Shown here: positions 5,466 to 9,814 of the stretch, piece after piece
How the letters are laid out: every line of letters begins with the position of its first letter
Numbering within the stretch: position 1 is the stretch's first letter
Source: Candidatus Melainabacteria bacterium
GTDB taxonomy: Bacteria > Cyanobacteriota > Vampirovibrionia > Obscuribacterales > Obscuribacteraceae
Assembly: GCA_014380105.1 (NCBI GenBank)
Contig: JACMKL010000441.1
Span: 1 to 9,814 of the forward strand
Length of the DNA stretch: 9,814 nt
Direction of reading: 5' to 3'
Made by a program: the position numbers and the translations under genes
The notes under the pieces: generated by a model
Databases searched by the model: none
What the model was told of the DNA's origin: nothing
Seen by the model: the letters and a program-made list of their open reading frames with translations, nothing else

Positions 5466-6278
5466 ATGAACAATCCCCATGCTCAGGAACTTCATGAAGA
5501 TACTAAAATGGTCTTCCGAAGTATCTTTATTTCTGATATCCACCTTGGCTCCTTCGGTTCTCAAGCCGATTTGCTTCTGGATTTTCTAAAGCGCACCGAC
5601 AGCGAGTATCTCTTTCTTGTTGGTGACATCATCGATGGTTGGCGTCTGAAACAGCGCTGGTTCTGGCCGCAATCACATAACGATGTCATTCAAAAAATCC
5701 TGCGCAAAGCGCGCAAGGGCACGAAAGTTTTCTTCATCCCCGGAAACCACGACGAATTCGCTCGCGATTACGCTGGTTTGGTAGTTGGTCAAATTCCGGT
5801 CATGCTCACGGCGAACCACACCACTCTGAAAGGTGTTCGTCTCTTGGTCATGCACGGTGACGAATTTGACGGCGTGGTGCGCTACGGCAAATGGTTAGCA
5901 CATCTCGGCAGCTGGGCATATGACATGACTGTCGTTTTGAATGGCCGGCTTAATTCTTTGCGTCGCAGGCTCGGGTTGCCATACTGGTCGCTTGCTGCAT
6001 ACATCAAAAGGCAGGTCAAAGAGGCTGTCAAATTCATCACCAACTTCGAGGAAGCAGTAGCCAAACACGGTGCCTCAGAAAACGTTGATGGTGTCGTATG
6101 TGGTCACATCCACCACCCGTCTATGAAAACCGTTAACGGCATTGTCTACCTCAACGACGGAGACTGGGTGGAAAACGGCACGGCTCTGGTCGAGGACCTC
6201 GAAGGCAATCTTGAGATTCTCAAATGGCATCTGGACAAAGAGCCGACGGTGATCTGCTCACAGATTCCGTCCAAATAA
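5466..6278 (+). CDS. LpxH-family (COG2908) calcineurin-like metallophosphoesterase
   Basis: A 270-aa metallophosphoesterase with all metal motifs: D24-I-H26-L-G, G53-D54-I-I-D, G93-N94-H95-D96, H130-G-D, and G213-H214-I-H216. The WRLKQRWFWP segment after the second motif is typical of the UDP-2,3-diacylglucosamine diphosphatase-like group. LpxH cleaves UDP-2,3-diacylglucosamine to lipid X and UMP in lipid A synthesis at the inner face of the cytoplasmic membrane. Some members of this branch (LpxH2 type) do not do this, so the substrate is uncertain. GGAG (5455-5458) lies 7 nt before ATG and supports this start over Met15, giving a 14-residue N-terminal extension before the first strand. The gene stands alone. 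Similar genes are often next to a GT4 glycosyltransferase; here one lies 3.4 kb away in the opposite orientation. Confidence 0.88.
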   Translation: MNNPHAQELHEDTKMVFRSIFISDIHLGSFGSQADLLLDFLKRTDSEYLFLVGDIIDGWRLKQRWFWPQSHNDVIQKILRKARKGTKVFFIPGNHDEFARDYAGLVVGQIPVMLTANHTTLKGVRLLVMHGDEFDGVVRYGKWLAHLGSWAYDMTVVLNGRLNSLRRRLGLPYWSLAAYIKRQVKEAVKFITNFEEAVAKHGASENVDGVVCGHIHHPSMKTVNGIVYLNDGDWVENGTALVEDLEGNLEILKWHLDKEPTVICSQIPSK

Positions 6279-6296
6279 ACCGGTTCAATTTTCAAA

Positions 6297-6350
6297 GAAG
6301 AGAGGTGAGTGGCGCTTGCCGCCCATCTCTCTTCGTCCAGACGCATTTTT
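6297..6350 (+). terminator. Hairpin terminator after the LpxH-like gene
   Basis: A long stem pairs 6297-6307 (GAAGAGAGGTG) with 6324-6334, including one G-T pair. After a 3-nt bulge, GGCG (6311-6314) pairs with CGCC (6320-6323) over a 5-nt loop. A run of six Ts (6345-6350) follows 10 nt after the stem. The gap before the T run is unusual for an intrinsic terminator. It starts 19 bp past the stop codon of the phosphoesterase gene. Confidence 0.6.
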
Positions 6351-6378
6351 TACTACTGAATATAATATACAAATTCTG

Positions 6379-6410
6379 AAAAAGGAAAGCGACTGAAGCA
6401 AATGCTTCAG
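6379..6410 (-). terminator. Intrinsic terminator of the solute-binding/XpaC operon
   Basis: On the minus strand, CTGAAGC (6410-6404), loop ATTT, GCTTCAG (6399-6393) is a perfect 7-bp stem. It is followed by TCGC and then a TTTCCTTTTT tract (6388-6379). It begins about 30 nt after the stop of the last operon gene. The T-rich side is downstream only on the minus strand, which sets the direction. Confidence 0.75.
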
Positions 6411-6440
6411 CCGCCTCCTCTCTGCAAGTTGCAGTGCGGA

Positions 6441-7553
6441 TTAACGCACCGGCGTCTTGCTACCCAGAGCCGTCAGGATGCGATCCATCACGCTCCAGCT
6501 GGGCATGTCCACGACACCATCAATGGTGGCAGGCACGCCCGACACCGGAAGATGGTTCGGGTCGTTGACGACACCCGGCAAACCAGAACGGAAGCCATGC
6601 TGCTGCCATGCGATTGCCTGGATTTCCGGGTCCTTCAGAGCCTCCAGCAAGCGCTTGCCTGCTGAAGTACGCGCCACGAATGGGTGGCTGCTCCAGAGGG
6701 TCGGCACAGGATAGAGGACTCGCACGTCCTTCTTGATCTGTGGCACCACCTGCGGGTTCTGAATCGCAAACTCGATGAGCTGCGACTCGTAGCCAGCAAC
6801 CAGCGGACGAGCGCCGGCGCCAGTGGTGAGGTATTGCTGGAACAGATCGTTGGACTTCTGCTCCATGAAGCCAAGACGCGAGAAGAAAGTCGTCAGCGAC
6901 GGCAGAATGCGGTCGGCGGCGACATCATCGGGAGTTTCTCCGCCATTCAGCATGCAGGCCATCAGACCCGCAAACATCAGACCGGAGTTGCTGAAGTTGG
7001 GATCGGTCGTCCGCACCACCACCTTGCCGGCGATGTTGGGAAGTCCGATGTCGCTCCACTTCTTGCCGGCGTTCATCAGGTCGATGAATTCCTGCGACTT
7101 CACGATGAAGTAGGTCTCTCCTCGCTTCTCGACGATGCCGTTCCTGATGAGAGCGTCGGTGATTTCCGCCCAGCTGTAGATGACCAGCGGCGAGTTGAAG
7201 ATGTTTTCCGACGCGACGAGCTGACCGCCACGCTCCTTGTAGAGCGCCACGGAGACACCGTTGGACGGCCAGATGAAGTCATCTTGCGGCGTCAGCGCCA
7301 TGTCGCGAGCCATCTCGGTCGAACCCGCACTGCGAGCCTGCACCGTGATGTTGTACTTCGACTGGAGAATGCGCTGTACCTCGGGATTGGCGAGGAACTG
7401 CGACTTTTCGCCACCATAGTAGCCGCGCACGACGACCGGAGTGGACGAAGGTCCCATCACAAAGCCGGGCAAAACAAAGTTGACGATAACCAAGACGATC
7501 AGAGCGATTGCCAGCGCTCCAAGGCCGTAGCCCAGACGGAGTTTGATGTTCAT
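6441..7553 (-). CDS. Membrane-anchored extracellular solute-binding protein (type 2 PBP)
   Basis: A 370-aa protein with one N-terminal TM helix (about residues 9-29) and no lipobox, so it is probably anchored with the binding domain outside the cytoplasmic membrane. The rest resembles a type 2 periplasmic-binding fold: a first strand VVVRGYYGGEK, then ITVQARSAGSTEMARDM, FIWPSNGVSVA, FNSPLVIYSW, RTTDPNFSNSG and a C-terminal LLEALKDPEIQ helix. The WPSN, SPLVI and SNSG positions match WPAD, TPVVF and SNSG in the lipoprotein encoded two genes upstream, so the two binding domains are related. The ligand is unknown. The start overlaps the XpaC-like stop by one base (TAATG), with GAGGGG (7567-7562) 8 nt upstream, so translation is likely coupled. 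No permease or ATPase gene is present. Confidence 0.82.
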   Translation of the reverse strand: MNIKLRLGYGLGALAIALIVLVIVNFVLPGFVMGPSSTPVVVRGYYGGEKSQFLANPEVQRILQSKYNITVQARSAGSTEMARDMALTPQDDFIWPSNGVSVALYKERGGQLVASENIFNSPLVIYSWAEITDALIRNGIVEKRGETYFIVKSQEFIDLMNAGKKWSDIGLPNIAGKVVVRTTDPNFSNSGLMFAGLMACMLNGGETPDDVAADRILPSLTTFFSRLGFMEQKSNDLFQQYLTTGAGARPLVAGYESQLIEFAIQNPQVVPQIKKDVRVLYPVPTLWSSHPFVARTSAGKRLLEALKDPEIQAIAWQQHGFRSGLPGVVNDPNHLPVSGVPATIDGVVDMPSWSVMDRILTALGSKTPVR

Positions 7554-8167
7554 TACCGTGTCCCCTCGAGTTTGAAGTCGACATCCCCGATGGACGGGAG
7601 AGTGACTTCGTTTCCAGTTTCGAGCCAGGCCGCATCGTAGGAATGCAGCCGCTCGTAGAGATTGTCGAAGCGCTTGATCAAGCGCGGAAGCTGCCGTTCT
7701 TCGGCATCTTTGATGGCGGGCTGAGCGGTCTGCACCTGGCGAACGACCAACTTCACGTACAGCGGAAACCAGTCACAGACAGGCTCGATGTCACGAAGGA
7801 AGGGCTCGGCAGAAGCAAACTTGTTGCGATCTTCGGCGATTACGTCGATGATTCGAGTCGTCTTCTCGACGATCTGGTCAATCAACGAAGAGCCTCGCGG
7901 CGATGCGGACCGGACTTGCCGACTGCATTCAGCGATGCCGGCGATTTTCTGTCGCACAGCGGAGATGGCACGCGCTTCGGCTTCGGTGGGTTTCAGTTTG
8001 GGTCCAAGCGGACCGCCGGGCATCAGGAACACGACGCCGAAGCAGACTACCGCTGCCACACCAACACTCACCCAGAGATTCATATTCATTGCCAGAACGC
8101 AGACAAGAAGCGTGAGTATCGACACGCCTCCAGCTGCCAAACCAGCATTTCGGTCATGGTTGTTCAT
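7553..8167 (-). CDS. XpaC-like membrane protein (5-bromo-4-chloroindolyl phosphate hydrolysis family)
   Basis: A 204-aa protein with two adjacent TM helices (about residues 10-27 and 31-49) followed by a charged, all-helical cytoplasmic-type domain (residues 65-185) ending in a short beta-like tail. The layout and helical pattern fit the XpaC family, which often occurs beside TelA (toxic-anion resistance) and VWA genes. Its biochemical role is not settled, and the family name comes from an old plate phenotype rather than a proven reaction. GGAG (8180-8177) lies 9 nt before ATG. The gene begins 17 bp after the VWA lipoprotein stop. A helical scaffold linking the two binding proteins to the membrane is conceivable, but that is inference. 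TelA, if present, must be outside the window. Confidence 0.7.
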   Translation of the reverse strand: MNNHDRNAGLAAGGVSILTLLVCVLAMNMNLWVSVGVAAVVCFGVVFLMPGGPLGPKLKPTEAEARAISAVRQKIAGIAECSRQVRSASPRGSSLIDQIVEKTTRIIDVIAEDRNKFASAEPFLRDIEPVCDWFPLYVKLVVRQVQTAQPAIKDAEERQLPRLIKRFDNLYERLHSYDAAWLETGNEVTLPSIGDVDFKLEGTR

Positions 8168-8184
8168 AGCGGTTTGCTCCAGTT

Positions 8185-9771
8185 TCAGTTGTTGTAGCCC
8201 TTGGCTTCACGGAAGGCGCCGATCAGATCCTTGCGTCCGTCGAAAACTCTGCCGGACGAGATTTCGGCGAGACGATTCAGCTGTGTGGCGTCTGCGCTGC
8301 CGAACATGATCGAGTAGACAGGCACATTCGACAGACCGAGGCGTTGTGCTTCCTGATTGAAGCTCTCGAAGCTGCCGTTGGACTCGCCGTCGGTCATCAG
8401 CACGAACGCGACACTGTAGGTCTCGTGGTCGTACTGCTTCACGATGGAGAGCGCCTGACGGAGCGGCTCGTAGAAGTTGGTGCCCGAGCGGTCCGGGAGA
8501 GAGTCGACGTACGCGAGCAAATCACGGAGCTTGTCCGGGTCATTGCCGGCCACACTCTTGATGTCGAAGACCTGGTCATCGAAGGGGATGACGACCGTGA
8601 TGTCTTTCGGCGCAGCTTGCAGCAGATATTGACCGGCGAGCTGCTGGTCGAGCATCATGCGCATGCCGTCCTTGAGCTGCTGTAGGGGCTTGCCCTTCAT
8701 GCTGCCCGAGTAGTCGAGAACGTAGATCGTCAGGGACGGCTTGCGGAAAGCGGTCTGGTAGAGCACCAGGGCTTCCCGGATGACGTCAGCCGACGGCTTG
8801 TTGAGGATGGGCAGATTGGTGGTGGTGTCGAACCCGTACGCAGGATTGAAGACGGCAGTGTCGGCGTTGGGGACGGTGATGCCGAGACCACCGGTGCGGT
8901 GACCCATTGAAAGCATCGTCTGCTGCTGCGGAGCGTCCTTGAGGAACGCCTGCAACTTCAGGAACGCGGCTTCCTTGGCGGCGTCGCCCTTGGCGATCAG
9001 TCCGAGCGGCGAGTCTGCAATCGAGAGACCGTCGGTCGGGTAGATGACGTAGAGCTGCTCCTTGCCCTGACGAGCGAGCTCCTGGTTGGCGGCGACTACC
9101 ATCGTCTCGTAGTTGACCATCGCGTCATAGAGATCGCTCTGCTGGACGAACGTGTCCTTGAGGAAGCCGGAGCTGCCCGCAGTGCGATTGACGGTGCCGA
9201 GAATCTGACGAACCTTTTCCGCCACTTCCGGCTTCTTAAGGTCGTCGGAGCTGAGAACTTCCGGCTTGCCGGCAAAAGCGCTCAGGTAGCCGAGGTAGGC
9301 CGCTGCGCCGCTATTGCTCTGGGTTGCCGAAGTCATCATGTAGCGCAAACGCCCGGACTTGGCCGCCGAGAGAATATCATTGACCGAAACCGGCTTGTTG
9401 ACCCAACCGAGCCGCTGAGCAACCGATTTCTTGACACCGAAAACCACCGGAGTCCGGTAGATGCTCTCGACGTTCTTCACCACATGCTGACGGTCACCAA
9501 GGGTGATCCAGATGCGGTCGGCGGGCCAGACGGCGTCGTATGTCGATGCGGTGCCCTTTTCGAGCTCCAGCATGATGTCGACGGAGCCCTTGTAGGTCAC
9601 TTCGATCGTGATGCCTTCGCGCGAAGCGAGTTGTTGCACCATCGGTTCGAGTGCCTTGTTCTCGGAGCCGGAGATGACCCTGAGAGTTGTCTTAGCATCC
9701 GGCATGCAGCCTGTGAGGCAGAACACAGCCAGAGCGAGCATTGCTAACACTGAAAGAAGTCGTGTTTTCAC
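8185..9771 (-). CDS. Lipoprotein fusing a solute-binding domain to a VWA domain
   Basis: A 528-aa protein. A lipoprotein signal peptide (MKTRLLSVLA to LTGC) has its lipidated Cys at residue 22. Residues about 30-330 form a type 2 periplasmic-binding domain (TLRVISGSENKAL, YDAVWPADRIW, IYRTPVVFGV, MTSATQSNSG). Residues about 345-520 form a von Willebrand factor A domain with a complete MIDAS: D353-x-S355-x-S357, T431 and D461, so it should bind a divalent metal and a partner protein. The fusion is known in other bacteria, usually annotated as substrate-binding and VWA domain-containing protein. It should sit on the outer face of the cytoplasmic membrane or in the outer membrane. The start is GTG with GGAG 7 nt upstream. 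It is first of three operon genes here; anything upstream lies beyond the right edge. Confidence 0.88.
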   Translation of the reverse strand: MKTRLLSVLAMLALAVFCLTGCMPDAKTTLRVISGSENKALEPMVQQLASREGITIEVTYKGSVDIMLELEKGTASTYDAVWPADRIWITLGDRQHVVKNVESIYRTPVVFGVKKSVAQRLGWVNKPVSVNDILSAAKSGRLRYMMTSATQSNSGAAAYLGYLSAFAGKPEVLSSDDLKKPEVAEKVRQILGTVNRTAGSSGFLKDTFVQQSDLYDAMVNYETMVVAANQELARQGKEQLYVIYPTDGLSIADSPLGLIAKGDAAKEAAFLKLQAFLKDAPQQQTMLSMGHRTGGLGITVPNADTAVFNPAYGFDTTTNLPILNKPSADVIREALVLYQTAFRKPSLTIYVLDYSGSMKGKPLQQLKDGMRMMLDQQLAGQYLLQAAPKDITVVIPFDDQVFDIKSVAGNDPDKLRDLLAYVDSLPDRSGTNFYEPLRQALSIVKQYDHETYSVAFVLMTDGESNGSFESFNQEAQRLGLSNVPVYSIMFGSADATQLNRLAEISSGRVFDGRKDLIGAFREAKGYNN

Positions 9772-9778
9772 GTTGAAA

Positions 9779-9782
9779 CTCC
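9779..9782 (-). promoter_or_regulatory. Shine-Dalgarno for the GTG start of the VWA lipoprotein
   Basis: GGAG on the minus strand lies 7 nt before GTG at 9771-9769, directly ahead of the lipoprotein signal sequence. It supports the non-ATG start. Only 32 bp upstream remain in the window, so the promoter or a preceding operon gene cannot be seen. Confidence 0.65.
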
Positions 9783-9814
9783 AGTTTGTTTAGTTGAAAG
9801 TTGCGCGAGGCGAA

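Noticed and set aside
6684..7640. 318-codon plus-strand ORF
   Set aside because: It is antisense to the solute-binding protein gene. The translation is His/Arg/Asp-rich, as expected from a shadow frame in GC-rich DNA.

Overview
The window comes from a bacterium with intermediate GC content. A two-membrane envelope is suggested by an LpxH-type phosphoesterase and a lipoprotein with a clear lipobox. The combination of a LysM/EF-hand protein, small orphan proteins and a solute-binding/VWA/XpaC operon resembles gene content I associate with non-photosynthetic relatives of cyanobacteria (Vampirovibrionia, Obscuribacterales type). That placement is a low-confidence impression, not something the sequence proves.

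Left part (1-2045): a gene fragment on the minus strand runs off the left edge (small SH3-like protein, start at 159). Upstream of it lie two tandem copies of a structured repeat. Next come a hairpin terminator and a two-gene minus-strand operon, a GT4 glycosyltransferase followed by a UPF0114/YqhA membrane protein, translationally coupled through TGATG.

Middle part (2046-5465): an AT-rich accessory stretch. It holds a third repeat copy (plus strand), a 109-aa orphan gene (minus), and a divergent three-gene cassette of 129, 65 and 65 aa (plus), with inverted repeats in the divergent spacer. The small proteins look distantly related to each other through a shared F-x-GPY motif and C-terminal helix. 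A LysM/EF-hand gene (minus) converges on the cassette with 7 bp between the stops. The spacer upstream of it carries a fourth repeat copy.

Right part (5466-9771): an LpxH-family calcineurin-like phosphoesterase (plus) with a downstream hairpin, converging on a GC-rich three-gene minus-strand operon. In order of transcription this operon encodes a lipoprotein fusing a solute-binding domain to a VWA domain with intact MIDAS, a two-TM XpaC-like protein, and a membrane-anchored solute-binding protein. Spacings are 17 bp and a 1-nt overlap, each gene has a good Shine-Dalgarno, and a terminator follows. No transporter permease is present.

The most unusual signal is the repeat. Three good copies and one decayed copy of a roughly 70-85-nt noncoding element (259-327 minus, 5113-5197 minus, 2497-2565 plus, and 182-237 minus) share conserved blocks. 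Hairpin I, with a 7-nt GNRGCTA-type loop, varies by compensatory changes and G-U wobbles that make sense on one strand only. I do not recognise it as a known riboswitch or RNA family.
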